DNA of 64,000 nucleotides from Pseudomonadota bacterium. Lineage in GTDB: Bacteria > Pseudomonadota > Gammaproteobacteria > Burkholderiales > Burkholderiaceae_B. A program made the position numbers and the translations under genes. Of the stretch, positions 19,471-28,747 are shown piece by piece. Each line of letters starts with the position of its first letter. The stretch's first letter is position 1. The notes below the pieces were generated by a model. It saw only the letters and a program-made list of their open reading frames with translations, did not search any database and was not told the origin of the DNA. The stretch is from positions 1 through 64,000 of the forward strand of contig JAFACG010000017.1 in NCBI GenBank assembly GCA_023425645.1, read 5' to 3'.

Positions 19471-19546
19471 GTGACCGTAGCTCAGTTGGTAGAGTCCCGG
19501 ATTGTGATTCCGGTTGTCGTGGGTTCGAGTCCCATCGGTCACCCCA
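19471..19546 (+). tRNA. tRNA-His (GTG)
   Basis: A complete cloverleaf: acceptor GTGACCG / CGGTCAC, D arm TAGCTCAGTTGGTAGAG, anticodon loop ATTGTGATT and T arm GTGGGTTCGAGTCCCA, ending CCCA. The extra G at 19470 supplies the G-1 unique to tRNA-His. CCA is encoded. No nearby pseudogene copy was seen. Confidence 0.97.
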
Positions 19547-19620
19547 CTAAACACGCTGTTTCCCGTACTTTTCTTTCTCCTGCTTTGGTGACAAGAATCG
19601 GAAATGGTGCACGCATCTGA

Positions 19621-19648
19621 AAAGCCCGCCCACTGAGCGGGCTTTTTT
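19621..19648 (+). terminator. Rho-independent terminator after tRNA-His
   Basis: AAAGCCCGC (19621-19629), seven-base loop, GCGGGCTTT (19637-19645), then more T. It lies 74 bases after the tRNA. Confidence 0.85.
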
Positions 19649-19817
19649 GCGTCCGTTCATCGTAGCAGAGCCGGGCCGCTCGTGCATCTGCACGCCGGAC
19701 AAACTGTTCCCGCACCGGACCAACGGCCGCCCCGCCCCTTTCACCGAACCTCGGAAACTGGCACAAAGCGATACTTTCTTATACCCTAGTCTGTCCCCAT
19801 TTCCTGGAGGCATGCGT

Positions 19818-20075
19818 ATGGAATACGGCTTTCCCTGTTGGGATCAGGCGCCGGCAGGCTGGGACTGGCTGGCCCAGGATGAAGACGGCCAATGGTACTG
19901 GTATGGCGTGGAGCCCTCGCCCGGCATAGGCGGCGGCGTCTGGCGCGCGCCCTCGCGCCTGCAGAAACCCGCGGGCCAGGGCCGGCCCAATCCGGCCTGG
20001 ACGCAAGCCCTTTATCAACGCCCGGCCCTGCCGGGCAACGACACGTCCCGCGAGTCCGCATGCAGGAACACCTGA
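19818..20075 (+). CDS. small aromatic-rich hypothetical protein upstream of cls
   Basis: An 85-residue acidic, Trp/Tyr-rich protein with no signal peptide or membrane segment (motif DEDGQWYWYG). I do not recognise a family. TGGAGG lies seven bases before the ATG at 19818, and the gene overlaps the cardiolipin synthase start by 16 bases, so co-translation is likely. Codon use is like that of its neighbours, which supports a real gene. Confidence 0.6.
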   Translation: MEYGFPCWDQAPAGWDWLAQDEDGQWYWYGVEPSPGIGGGVWRAPSRLQKPAGQGRPNPAWTQALYQRPALPGNDTSRESACRNT

Positions 20076-21529
20076 TCCATCTGCGCGCCCTGCTCCAGGA
20101 CTACTGGCCGCATCTGGCTCTGGGCCTGAGCGTGGTGCTCGGCGCTTCGGCGGCCATCCATGCCGCCATGACCAAGAACGACGTGCGCGCCGCCATCAGC
20201 TGGGTGGGCGTGATCGTCATGTCGCCGCTGCTCGGCCCTTTCCTGTACCTGATCGCCGGCATCAACCGGGTGCGCCGGCAGAACCTGCTCGAGCACGGCG
20301 CCGAGGTCTTTCGCGAGCAGGTCTCCTATCTGTACCCGCCGGTGTCCGACGTCGGCCCGCTGGCCGGTCCGCAGTTCCGCTCCCTGCAGATACTGGGCGA
20401 CCGGGTCAGCCGCAGCCAGCTTCGCAACGGCAACAATGTGCAGGTGCTGGACGGCGGCGACCAGGCCTATCCCGCCATGCTGCAGGCCATACGCGAAGCC
20501 CGCAGCACCATCGCCCTGCAAAGCTATATCTTCGACAGCGACCGGCTGGGGCGCGAATTCGTCCAGGCCCTGGCCCAGGCGCATCAGCGCGGCGTCCAGA
20601 TCCGCGTGCTGGTGGACGCCATAGGCGCCAAGTATTCGCGCATTCCCGTGGTGCGCCTGCTGCGCCGCGAAGGCATACGCTGCGCGCTGTTCATGACCAA
20701 TCCGCTGGGGTTCATGCGCATGCCCTATGCCAATCTGCGCAGCCACCGCAAGCTGCTGATCGTGGACGGCGCCATCGGCTTCACCGGCGGCATGAACCTG
20801 CGCGAGAGCTTCATGGCGCAATACACGGGCGGCCATCCGTCGCGCGACACGCATTTCCGCCTGGAAGGCCCTGTCGTGGTGCAGCTGGCCGCCTCCTTCG
20901 CGCACGACTGGCAGTTCACCACCCGCGAAGCGCTGCCGCATTCGCAATGGTGCGCGGACAACTGGCAGGCGCCCAAGCCGCACGTGCCGGCGCGCTGCAT
21001 CTGCACCGGCCCGGACCGGTTCATGGCCAGCACGCATCACATGCTGCTGGGCGCCTTCGCGGTGGCACAGCGTCACATCCGCATCCAGTCGCCTTATTTC
21101 CTGCCCGACCAGATCCTGCTGGGTGCGCTGAACACCGCCGCCCGACGCGGCATTCAAGTGGATATCGTGATTCCGGGACAGAACAATCTGCGCCTGGTGA
21201 ACTACGCCATGACGGCGCAGCTGGACCAGGTGCTGCGCGCCGGCTGCCGGGTCTGGCGCGCCAGCGGCCCGTTCAACCATTCCAAGCTCATCACCATCGA
21301 CGGCGCCTGGTCCTACGTGGGCTCGTCAAACCTGGACCCGCGCAGCCTGCGCCTGAACTTCGAGCTGGACGTGGAAATATACAGCCGCGAAACCGCGCGC
21401 CACATCCAGAACCTGATCGACAAGGAAATCGAAGACGCGCAGGCCGTCAGCCTGGAATCGCTGGGAGCGATCCCCTTCGGCAAGCGCCTGCGCAACCGCC
21501 TGATCTGGCTGGCCAGCCCCTACCTGTAA
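20060..21529 (+). CDS. cls: cardiolipin synthase (phospholipase D family)
   Basis: A 489-residue membrane enzyme that joins two phosphatidylglycerols to make cardiolipin. Two N-terminal membrane segments (about 17-60) precede two PLD domains, each with an HxKxxxxD motif: SHRKLLIVDG and NHSKLITIDG. The C-terminal helix after IPFGKRLRNRLI is typical. The ATG at 20060 lies inside the end of the preceding small gene. Confidence 0.92.
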   Translation: MQEHLIHLRALLQDYWPHLALGLSVVLGASAAIHAAMTKNDVRAAISWVGVIVMSPLLGPFLYLIAGINRVRRQNLLEHGAEVFREQVSYLYPPVSDVGPLAGPQFRSLQILGDRVSRSQLRNGNNVQVLDGGDQAYPAMLQAIREARSTIALQSYIFDSDRLGREFVQALAQAHQRGVQIRVLVDAIGAKYSRIPVVRLLRREGIRCALFMTNPLGFMRMPYANLRSHRKLLIVDGAIGFTGGMNLRESFMAQYTGGHPSRDTHFRLEGPVVVQLAASFAHDWQFTTREALPHSQWCADNWQAPKPHVPARCICTGPDRFMASTHHMLLGAFAVAQRHIRIQSPYFLPDQILLGALNTAARRGIQVDIVIPGQNNLRLVNYAMTAQLDQVLRAGCRVWRASGPFNHSKLITIDGAWSYVGSSNLDPRSLRLNFELDVEIYSRETARHIQNLIDKEIEDAQAVSLESLGAIPFGKRLRNRLIWLASPYL

Positions 21530-21547
21530 AGATCCGGGCGCGCGGCC

Positions 21548-22342
21548 TCAGTCGCCCGTGAAGGTCGGCGACTCGCCGGCCAGGAAGGCGCGCACGCCTT
21601 CCTGGTGATCCTTGGTCTCGGCGTAGCGGAAGAAATCGTGCATCTCTCCTATGCTCAAGGGCGCGTCGCTCTTGAGCAGACGGTTGATCATCTGCTTGTT
21701 CAATCGCGCCGCCAGCGGGCCGCCATCGCAGATGCGGGCGGCCGCGCGAGCGACTTCCTCGGCCACTTCGCCGTCGTCCACGATGCGGGTCAGCAAGCCT
21801 TTTTCCTTGGCTTCGGCCGCGCTGAACACCCGCCCTTCCAGCAGCAGCTCGCGCGTCACGGCCGGCCCGGCCAGGGACAACAGGGTGCGGATTTCCTCAG
21901 GAGCCATGGGCAGGCCCAGCTTGTTGGTCGGCGCGCCGAACCGGGCGCTCTGGCCCGCAATGCGCAGGTCGCACTGCACCGCAATCTCCAGACCTTCACC
22001 CACGCATACGCCTTCGATCTGCGCAATGACCGGATGCGGGCAATTGGCGATCTCCTGGAGCGCCGGCGCAAGCACCTTGGTGTGATAGTGCATCACGCTG
22101 TCCAGGTCGGTGCGGACATATTGGAATTCGCTGACGTCCGCGCCGGCGGCGAACTGGCGGTCGGCGCCGCGAATGATGACCGCGCGCACGTCCATATCCT
22201 GCGAGACGGTCTTCATGTGGGCCTGCAACTGCCCCCACATGGATACGGTCAGCGCATTGAGCTTGCCCGGGTTGGACAAGGTGATGAAGACCTGATCGCC
22301 TTCGCGTTCGAGAGTCACTTCTGCGGTATTGAGTTGAGTCAT
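21548..22342 (-). CDS. enoyl-CoA hydratase/isomerase family protein
   Basis: A 264-residue crotonase-fold protein. The oxyanion-hole segments are GADRQFAAGADVSEF and GVCVGEGLEIAVQCDLRIA. The two catalytic Glu positions of classical hydratases are not both obvious: the second region reads LGLPMAPEEIRTL. An isomerase or other crotonase reaction is therefore possible. The ATG at 22342 is chosen; one at 22348 is equally near a weak GAG. It is divergent from a paaX-like regulator gene, which suggests a place in aromatic acyl-CoA breakdown. Confidence 0.82.
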   Translation of the reverse strand: MTQLNTAEVTLEREGDQVFITLSNPGKLNALTVSMWGQLQAHMKTVSQDMDVRAVIIRGADRQFAAGADVSEFQYVRTDLDSVMHYHTKVLAPALQEIANCPHPVIAQIEGVCVGEGLEIAVQCDLRIAGQSARFGAPTNKLGLPMAPEEIRTLLSLAGPAVTRELLLEGRVFSAAEAKEKGLLTRIVDDGEVAEEVARAAARICDGGPLAARLNKQMINRLLKSDAPLSIGEMHDFFRYAETKDHQEGVRAFLAGESPTFTGD

Positions 22343-22614
22343 AACCATCGGCTCGTCAGTTTGGTTTCGAGTTGCACCGTCGCCATCAGCGCGCGCAGGG
22401 CTCCACCCTAACATGAATGGCTTGGCGATAGAAAATCAGAAAATCCATATAAACCCTCGCCAGTTTCAGGTAGAGAGCGGGCAGGCGCTTTATAATCCAG
22501 GCAGAAACAGGCCTGGCAAGGCAGGCGATCCACCCGACTTCAGCCTCCGGGACCTGTTGACGAGCTTCAAGGAGATCGTTAACAAGCCCTGGCCCTTACA
22601 AAAACAATAGAACA
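22343..22614. promoter_or_regulatory. divergent promoter region of the hydratase and PaaX genes
   Basis: A 272-base gap between divergent starts. TATAAT at about 22490 in CTTTATAATCC is a good -10 for the paaX-like gene. No clear PaaX-type operator was identified. Confidence 0.45.
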
Positions 22615-23559
22615 ATGTCCGACCTTCCCTACCGCGACCTGGCCCATTGGGCCGCCCACCATCTGGAATCTCGTCCTCCGCGCGCCAAATCCCTGGTCAT
22701 GACCTTGTTTGGCGATGTCATCCGTCCGCACGGCGGCAAGCTGTGGCTGGGCAGCCTGATCCAGCTGCTGGCTCCCTTCGGCATCAGCGATCGCCTGGTG
22801 CGCACCAGCGTCTACCGTCTGGCCGAGGAAGGCTGGCTCAGCGCGCAGCGCGAAGGCCGGCGCAGCCAGTACACCCTGCGTCCCGAGGCCAGCCGGCGCT
22901 TCGAGCACGCCTACCAGCGCATCTACACGCCCACCTACCTGGCCTGGAACGGCAAATGGACGCTGGTGTTCAGCCTGCCGGGCCTGATGATGAATTCCAA
23001 GCAGCGCGCCGACCTGCGCAAGGAACTGCTGTGGGAAGGTTTCTGCGCCTTGTCGCCCACGGCCTTCCTGCACCCCAATCCGGACCACACCATACTGGAC
23101 TACATCCTGCAGGCGGCCCAGGCGAGCGCCCAGGTCTACGTGGCCAAGCTGGAGCCGGCCGAGCTGCCCGAAACCCGCCCGCTGGCGCAATTGATCGAAG
23201 AAAGCTGGGACCTGGCCCTGGTGGCCAAAGGCTACGGCGAATTCATCCGGCGCTTTGCGCCCGTGCGCGAGCTGCTGGCCGGCGACCGGCGCTACAGCGA
23301 CGAGCAGGCTTTCGTCGTGCGCACGCTGCTGATCCACGAGTTCCGCCGCATCCAGCTGCACGACCCTCAGCTGCCCATCGAATTGCTGCCGGCCGGCTGG
23401 GCGGGCAAACAGGCTTACGAATTGTGCCGGGACATCTACCGCCAGGTCTGCGGCAAGGCCGAACAGTACATCCTGGCCACGCTGCGCGCCGAAGACGAGC
23501 ATGCTCCCGAAGCGGCTCCCTATTTCTATGAACGCTTCGACGGCTTGCCGCAGGCCTGA
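22615..23559 (+). CDS. paaX: PaaX-family transcriptional regulator
   Basis: A 314-residue regulator whose N-terminal winged helix includes PPRAKSLVMTLFGDVI and ISDRLVRTSVYRLAEEGWL, followed by the PaaX central and C-terminal domains. PaaX represses phenylacetate genes and is released by phenylacetyl-CoA. No paa catabolic cluster is here, only the divergent hydratase. It may act on remote genes. No strong Shine-Dalgarno precedes the ATG. Confidence 0.88.
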   Translation: MSDLPYRDLAHWAAHHLESRPPRAKSLVMTLFGDVIRPHGGKLWLGSLIQLLAPFGISDRLVRTSVYRLAEEGWLSAQREGRRSQYTLRPEASRRFEHAYQRIYTPTYLAWNGKWTLVFSLPGLMMNSKQRADLRKELLWEGFCALSPTAFLHPNPDHTILDYILQAAQASAQVYVAKLEPAELPETRPLAQLIEESWDLALVAKGYGEFIRRFAPVRELLAGDRRYSDEQAFVVRTLLIHEFRRIQLHDPQLPIELLPAGWAGKQAYELCRDIYRQVCGKAEQYILATLRAEDEHAPEAAPYFYERFDGLPQA

Positions 23560-23594
23560 AAAGAACGCAGCGTCCCGTTTGAGCGCATGAATCC

Positions 23595-23618
23595 AAAGCC
23601 CCCCGGCCGGGGGGCTTT
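23595..23618 (+). terminator. GC-rich palindrome after paaX
   Basis: A perfect 24-base palindrome from AAAGCCCCCC to GGGGGGCTTT, 35 bases after the stop. The T tail is short (CTTTGC), so termination strength is uncertain. Confidence 0.55.
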
Positions 23619-23629
23619 GCTCATCCAGC

Positions 23630-23667
23630 AGCAAAAAAAAAACCGGCGCGACTCGTAGTCACGCCGG
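23630..23667 (-). terminator. Rho-independent terminator of yjcH-actP
   Basis: On the minus strand a long stem (CCGGCGTGACT / AGTCGCGCCGG, with one mismatch) at 23643-23667 is followed by a run of ten or more T. It ends the actP transcript about 140 bases after the stop; a second inverted repeat, CCTCGCCGT / ACGGCGAGG, lies between at 23767-23787. Confidence 0.8.
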
Positions 23668-23805
23668 CGGGAAGCCCGTCCGCCTGTAAAGCTCGGGGCA
23701 CACTGCTGAAGGCGCCCTGCGGACGCCTTCCGGAGCACGGTTGAAGAACGATATCGCCCCGCCTGGCCTCGCCGTGAACGGCGAGGCTGTCGCGAAGGCG
23801 CGTGG

Positions 23806-25524
23806 TCAGTGCGAAGAAGCCGCAGCCGCGCCTATGCCGGTTTCGGAGCGCACGGACTGCGCCGCGAAGCCATCGCGGTCGATCTGGGCGCGCGGGCTGT
23901 TGTCCAGCACCGAGAACAGCCAGATGGCGACGAAGGCCAGAGGCATGGAGAACAAGGCGGGCGAGGCATAGGGGAACGGCGAGGAGCCTGCGGGATTGCC
24001 CAGGGTGGCTTCCCAGACCGAGGGCGAGAGCAGGGTCAGGATCAGGGCGGTGAACAGGCCCAGGAATCCGCCTATGGTGGCGCCGCGCGTCGTGCAGCCC
24101 TTCCACAGAATGGACAGGAACAGCACGGGGAAGTTCGCCGAGGCGGCGATGGCGAAGGCCAGCGACACCATGAAGGCGATGTTCTGCTTCTCGAACAGGA
24201 TGCCCAGCAGCACGGCGATCACGCCCAGGATCAGGGTGGTGATGCGCGAGACGCGCAGCACTTCTTCGTTGCTGGCGTCGCCCTTCTTGATCAGGGTCGA
24301 GTACAAGTCGTGCGATACGGCCGAGGTGCCCGACAGGGTCAAGCCGGCCACCACGGCCAGGATGGTGGCGAAGGCCACGGCCGACATGAAGCCCAGGAAG
24401 ATGTCGCCGCCCACCGCATCGGCCAGGTGCACGGCCGCCATGTTGGAGCCGCCGATGAGCTCGCCCGTGGCTTCCAGGAACTTGGGATTGGTGGACACCA
24501 GCACGATGGCGCCAAAGCCGATGATGAAGGTCAGGATGTAGAAGTAGCCGATCCAGGTCGTGGCCCAGAACACCGATTTACGCGCTTCCTTGGCATCAGG
24601 CACGGTGAAGAAGCGCATCAGGATGTGGGGCAGGCCGGCGGTGCCGAACATCAGGGCCATGCCGAAGGAGATGGCGCTGATCGGATCCTTGATGAAATTG
24701 CCCGGCCCCATGATGGCCTGGCCTATGCTCGACGCCTGGGCCGCGTCCTTGCCGGCGGCCAGGGCGGACTCGGTCTTGACCTGCACGGCGGCGGCGAACA
24801 GCTTTTCAGGCGAGAAGCCGTATTGCGCCAGCACCATGATGGCCATGAAGGAAGCGCCGAACAGCAGCAGGCCGGCCTTGATGATCTGCACCCAGGTCGT
24901 GGCCGTCATGCCGCCGAACAGCACGTAGACCATCATCAGCACGCCCACCAGCACCACGGCCACCCAGTACTCCAGGCCGAACAGCAGCTTGATCAACTGG
25001 CCCGCGCCCACCATCTGCGCGATCAGGTAGAACAGCACCACCACCAGCGTGCCCGAAGCCGCGAAGGCGCGGATGGGGCCCTGGCGGAAACGGTAGGCGG
25101 CCACGTCGGCAAAGGTGAACTTGCCCAGGTTGCGCAGCTTCTCCGCCAGCAGGAAGGTGATGACGGGCCAGCCCACCAGAAAGCCGATGGAGTAGATCAG
25201 GCCGTCGTAGCCGTTGATCATGACGGCCGCCGAGATCCCCAGGAAGGAGGCCGCGGACATGTAGTCGCCGGCAATGGCCAGGCCATTCTGAAAGCCCGTG
25301 ATGCCGCCGCCGGCCGTATAGAAGTCGGACACGGATTTGGTGCGCGCAGCCGCCCATTTGGTGATCCACAGGGTAGCCAGCACGAAGACGCCGAACATGG
25401 CGATGGCCGTCCAGTTGGTGGCCTGCTTCTGCAGCTCGCCCAGATCGCCGCCGGCCGCCATCAGGACGGGGCTGGCCAGCAGCAGCCCCAGCGCCAGCCC
25501 GGAACGAAGAAGGGAATGCTTCAT
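23806..25524 (-). CDS. actP: cation/acetate symporter ActP
   Basis: A 572-residue sodium:solute symporter with a signal-like N-terminus ([12 protein letters not shown]) and 13 membrane segments. Family segments include [38 protein letters not shown] and [20 protein letters not shown]. It imports acetate and other short monocarboxylates. GGAGG lies seven bases before the ATG, which overlaps the yjcH stop by ATGA. Confidence 0.94.
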   Translation of the reverse strand: MKHSLLRSGLALGLLLASPVLMAAGGDLGELQKQATNWTAIAMFGVFVLATLWITKWAAARTKSVSDFYTAGGGITGFQNGLAIAGDYMSAASFLGISAAVMINGYDGLIYSIGFLVGWPVITFLLAEKLRNLGKFTFADVAAYRFRQGPIRAFAASGTLVVVLFYLIAQMVGAGQLIKLLFGLEYWVAVVLVGVLMMVYVLFGGMTATTWVQIIKAGLLLFGASFMAIMVLAQYGFSPEKLFAAAVQVKTESALAAGKDAAQASSIGQAIMGPGNFIKDPISAISFGMALMFGTAGLPHILMRFFTVPDAKEARKSVFWATTWIGYFYILTFIIGFGAIVLVSTNPKFLEATGELIGGSNMAAVHLADAVGGDIFLGFMSAVAFATILAVVAGLTLSGTSAVSHDLYSTLIKKGDASNEEVLRVSRITTLILGVIAVLLGILFEKQNIAFMVSLAFAIAASANFPVLFLSILWKGCTTRGATIGGFLGLFTALILTLLSPSVWEATLGNPAGSSPFPYASPALFSMPLAFVAIWLFSVLDNSPRAQIDRDGFAAQSVRSETGIGAAAASSH

Positions 25525-25829
25525 TTGCGCACCTCCTCGAGGACTTCGCGGGCCATGGCGTCGAACTTGGTGTTGGCACGCCACACATAGATGCCGGTGA
25601 TGACCACGGCCAGCACGATGACGCCAAAGCCCACGGGGATGCCCACGGTCATGACGCCCTCGCCCAGCCGCTGGGCGAACAGCTCCTTGTCGAACGCAAT
25701 GATGCCGATGTAGCTGTAATACGCCGCCAGCATGATGATGGTCAGAATCCATCCCAGGCGCAGCCGGGTCTTGACCAGTTTCTGATAACGGGGATTGGCC
25801 GTGATCCGGCCTACAAGAGGATCCTGCAT
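25521..25829 (-). CDS. yjcH: DUF485 membrane protein (YjcH)
   Basis: A 102-residue inner-membrane protein with two hydrophobic segments, the constant partner gene of actP. Its segments [11 protein letters not shown] and [18 protein letters not shown] are characteristic. The exact role in acetate uptake is not established. acs is not present here, so the pair is transcribed on its own. Confidence 0.9.
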   Translation of the reverse strand: MQDPLVGRITANPRYQKLVKTRLRLGWILTIIMLAAYYSYIGIIAFDKELFAQRLGEGVMTVGIPVGFGVIVLAVVITGIYVWRANTKFDAMAREVLEEVRK

Positions 25830-26022
25830 GTTTTGTCTCCGTATTGTTCTGACCGCCTGATTGGCCGGCGGATCTTTTGAACCGGACCGGCCCTGGCAGG
25901 GCCGGCGACGGTGCTGTGCAGACGCCTTCCGGCGTCTATGCGGTGAACATTAGACGGCGACACTTACACCATGCTTACTGGAAAGCGGGATAAGGGTAAC
26001 TGCTGAGGGAGAGGTGTGACGC

Positions 26023-26099
<77 letters not shown>

Positions 26100-26296
26100 C
26101 AGGATGAAGACGCGCAAGGCCGACGAAGGGCTACCGTGGCAAGCCGTGCGGAACATTCGCCCCAGGCGCCCTGCCTGCGCACGCCATGCGGGCAAGGCAA
26201 CCCAAGGTCAATCAGGCATTTTAGCGCGAAAACAACTTTTGCATAGCAACCAGACGCAAGCCCGGCGTAAGAACGTAAAAAACCAGGGGCACAAAT

Positions 26297-26318
26297 ACCA
26301 TTCCCGCACTGCAATGGT
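26297..26318. repeat. inverted repeat upstream of pldA
   Basis: ACCATT (26297-26302) and AATGGT (26313-26318) are separated by ten bases, about 40 bases before the pldA start. Spacing of one helical turn would suit a dimeric regulator. No regulator is known to me for this sequence. Confidence 0.35.
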
Positions 26319-26332
26319 ACAGTCGTGCACGG

Positions 26333-26351
26333 ATAAATGAGAATCATTGGG
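26333..26351. promoter_or_regulatory. Fur-like box at the pldA start
   Basis: The core AATGAGAATCATT matches 12 of the 13 central bases of the Fur consensus, but the outer flank (TGGG) does not. It ends seven bases before the pldA start at 26358, where bound Fur would block transcription or initiation. Confidence 0.4.
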
Positions 26352-26357
26352 AAAGCC

Positions 26358-27662
26358 ATGCAGACGACGAAGACCCAACGCAAACACCCGTTTCTCCTTG
26401 CCGCCCCGTTCATCGTGCTGGGAGCCGCCCTCGGCACCGCGCAGGCGGGCGTCAATTACCAGCTGCGCCAGGTGCACGCCAGCTCGGGCGAAAGCGTCAA
26501 CATCGACGCGCTGGTGTTCAACGACACCGGCAGCCTCATGACCTGGACCGCCCCGCGCAACCTGGTATTGCAGTGGCGCGACAACGCAGGCAATGTGGTG
26601 CGCAGCCTGGCCGAACTGGAGACGCCAAACCGCCAGGCCTCGATTCCAGTCAACAATTTCACCGCCTACAGCTGGCGCGCCGTCGTGCCCAACGGCCTGA
26701 AAGGCCTGCAGGCCGTCAACATCGAAGGCGAGCGCGTCATGCTGGCGCTGGACACCAACTCCCAGGGCAACAGCCCCATCACCTCCACGCCGGCCGTGGC
26801 TGCGGTGGTCGACGCGGGCGCCAGCGGCAATCCGCGTTCCCCCGACCCGGCGCTGCCGGCGGCCCTGGTGGCCGCCGCAGGCGCCTCCGAACACGGCCCC
26901 GCGATCAACAGCGGCCAGGGACTGCGCCCGGCGACGTCCAGCTTCGAGAATTTCCGCAACGCGATCTCCGCGCACGACCCCACCTATTTCGTGGTCGGCA
27001 ACAAGGACGGCAACAATGCGCGCTTCCAGTTGAGCTTCAAGTACCGCCTGCATTCGCCGTCGGATCCCAACAATCCGCGCTTCTACGACCACTTCTACCT
27101 TGGCTACACGCAGACCGCGCTCTGGGACCTGCACTCGGATTCAAAGCCCTTCGTGGACACCACCTACAACCCCAGCCTGTTCTGGCGCAAGGACTCCATC
27201 TGGGAATCCGAACAGAAGAGCGTCTTCCTGGGGCTGGCCACGGGCTACGAGCACGCCTCCAACGGCAAGGCGGGCGCCGATTCGCGCTCCATGAACGATT
27301 TCTTCATCCAGCCTGAGTTCAACTACCGCTTCGATCACGGCGGCACGCTAACCTTCGCGCCGCGCGTCAAGCACTATGTATTCATGGGCGAGAACGACGA
27401 CTGGGCGGACTACCGCGGCCGTGTGGACTGGCGCCTGCGCTACGCCCAGGACAACGGGCTGGTGCTGTCGGGCCTGTACAACCGCGCCTCGCAGGGACGC
27501 GAGACCAAGGAGATCTCGATCGCCTGGCCGCTCAAGCGCACGCCGCTGAACATGAACGGCTACCTGTACGGCCAGTATTTCTCCGGCTACGCCGAAACCA
27601 TGCTGGGCTACCGCGAACGCAGCCCCGGCCAGTTCCGCATCGGCCTGGCCCTGGTTCCCTAG
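26358..27662 (+). CDS. pldA: outer membrane phospholipase A (OMPLA)
   Basis: A 434-residue outer-membrane lipase. A signal peptide ends at about LGTAQA. The C-terminal half (from about residue 190) is the 12-stranded OMPLA barrel with the catalytic motif YEHASNGKAG...SRSMND, holding the His, Ser and distal Asn. The N-terminal 150 residues form an extra Ig-like/Pro-Ala region, longer than in E. coli PldA (289 residues) but common in this group. The ATG at 26358 is preferred over 26337 because GGGA precedes it. Confidence 0.88.
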   Translation: MQTTKTQRKHPFLLAAPFIVLGAALGTAQAGVNYQLRQVHASSGESVNIDALVFNDTGSLMTWTAPRNLVLQWRDNAGNVVRSLAELETPNRQASIPVNNFTAYSWRAVVPNGLKGLQAVNIEGERVMLALDTNSQGNSPITSTPAVAAVVDAGASGNPRSPDPALPAALVAAAGASEHGPAINSGQGLRPATSSFENFRNAISAHDPTYFVVGNKDGNNARFQLSFKYRLHSPSDPNNPRFYDHFYLGYTQTALWDLHSDSKPFVDTTYNPSLFWRKDSIWESEQKSVFLGLATGYEHASNGKAGADSRSMNDFFIQPEFNYRFDHGGTLTFAPRVKHYVFMGENDDWADYRGRVDWRLRYAQDNGLVLSGLYNRASQGRETKEISIAWPLKRTPLNMNGYLYGQYFSGYAETMLGYRERSPGQFRIGLALVP

Positions 27663-27668
27663 CGCTCT

Positions 27669-28622
27669 CTAGAGCAGACCGCCCCCGCGCCGCCCTCCCA
27701 GGCTGGCGCGGGCCATGTCCTGCTCGCAGGCCTGGATCAGGAAGCGCTGGAACAGCGCCACCAGGCCGATGGGCTCGCGTCCCCGGGGCCAGAGCAGGCC
27801 CACTTCCATGGGCTCGACCGGATCGCTGATGCTGACCGCATGGATGCGCTTGCCTTCCAGCGACCAGGGCCGGTAGACCATGTCCGACAGGATGCTGACC
27901 CCGAATCCGTAGGCCACCAGGCCCCGCACCGCCTCCAGCGAACGCGTCTTCATGGCCACCCGCTCCGGAAAGGCGCCCTGCCCCCCATGGCGTGCCGCGG
28001 CCGTGTCCGCGTCATCCACCGTCAGCAGGATATAAGGCTGCTCATTGATCTGCGCCAGCGTCACGCTGGATTCGCGCGCCAGCGCGTGCTGGTCGGACAC
28101 CCACAGCCGCCGGCGCGAACTGGCCAGGCGGTGGTGACCGTACTGCTCCAGGTGAGCGATGTTGGACAGCAGCCCTATGCCCAGGTCGATCTCCTGGCGT
28201 TGCAGAGCCTGCTCCATGGCCGGACGCTCCATGTCCGCCAGGGCGATGTCGATATTCGGGTAGCTGTGCTTGAAGCGGCTGAGCAGGTCGGGCAGGAAAT
28301 AGCCCAGAACGGTATAGCCGGCGGCCACGTGGATCTGGCCCCTGATGTTCTGCCGCTTCAGATCGGCATGATTGAGCGCGTCATTGACGGCGTCCAGCAC
28401 GTGGTGGGCATGATGAAAGAAAACCTGCCCCTGGGGCGTAAGCGCCACGCCGTGCGGCAGGCGCTCGAACAAGGGAGCGTTCAGGCGCCGCTCCAGGCTC
28501 TGCACCGCATTGCTGATCGCCGACTGGGAAACGTTCTCCGCCTCGGCGGCCGCCGAGAACTGGCCGCTCACGGCGGCGGCGATGAAATATCGGAACTGCC
28601 GCAAGGTCACTTCGTGTTTCAT
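27669..28622 (-). CDS. LysR-family regulator divergent from indolepyruvate oxidoreductase
   Basis: A 317-residue LysR-type protein: helix-turn-helix at about residues 6-65 (LRQFRYFIAAAVSGQFSAAA, SQSAISNAVQSLERRL), then a two-lobed effector domain. It is divergently placed to the ferredoxin oxidoreductase gene across a 125-base gap containing a perfect palindrome, so it most likely controls that gene. The ligand is unknown; an aryl pyruvate is a reasonable guess. Confidence 0.87.
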   Translation of the reverse strand: MKHEVTLRQFRYFIAAAVSGQFSAAAEAENVSQSAISNAVQSLERRLNAPLFERLPHGVALTPQGQVFFHHAHHVLDAVNDALNHADLKRQNIRGQIHVAAGYTVLGYFLPDLLSRFKHSYPNIDIALADMERPAMEQALQRQEIDLGIGLLSNIAHLEQYGHHRLASSRRRLWVSDQHALARESSVTLAQINEQPYILLTVDDADTAAARHGGQGAFPERVAMKTRSLEAVRGLVAYGFGVSILSDMVYRPWSLEGKRIHAVSISDPVEPMEVGLLWPRGREPIGLVALFQRFLIQACEQDMARASLGGRRGGGLL

Positions 28623-28652
28623 GGGCCATCCGTTTTTCAGATATCAGATACA

Positions 28653-28670
28653 CGTAAATTTGATTTTACG
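28653..28670. promoter_or_regulatory. palindromic candidate LysR operator
   Basis: CGTAAA (28653-28658), six bases, TTTACG (28665-28670). The perfect arms in an A+T-rich setting between divergent lysR and oxidoreductase genes are typical of a LysR recognition site. Confidence 0.5.
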
Positions 28671-28747
28671 ATAGCAAAAAGCTTCACTAGACTAAAGCCA
28701 TAATTACGACAACTTGCACGAACACAATTCCTGCAGGAGACAAAACC

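Noticed and set aside
23730..25935. GACGCCTTCCGG occurring near both ends of the yjcH-actP operon
   Set aside because: The shared stretch is about 12 bases in G+C-rich hairpins and is more likely coincidence than a terminal repeat.
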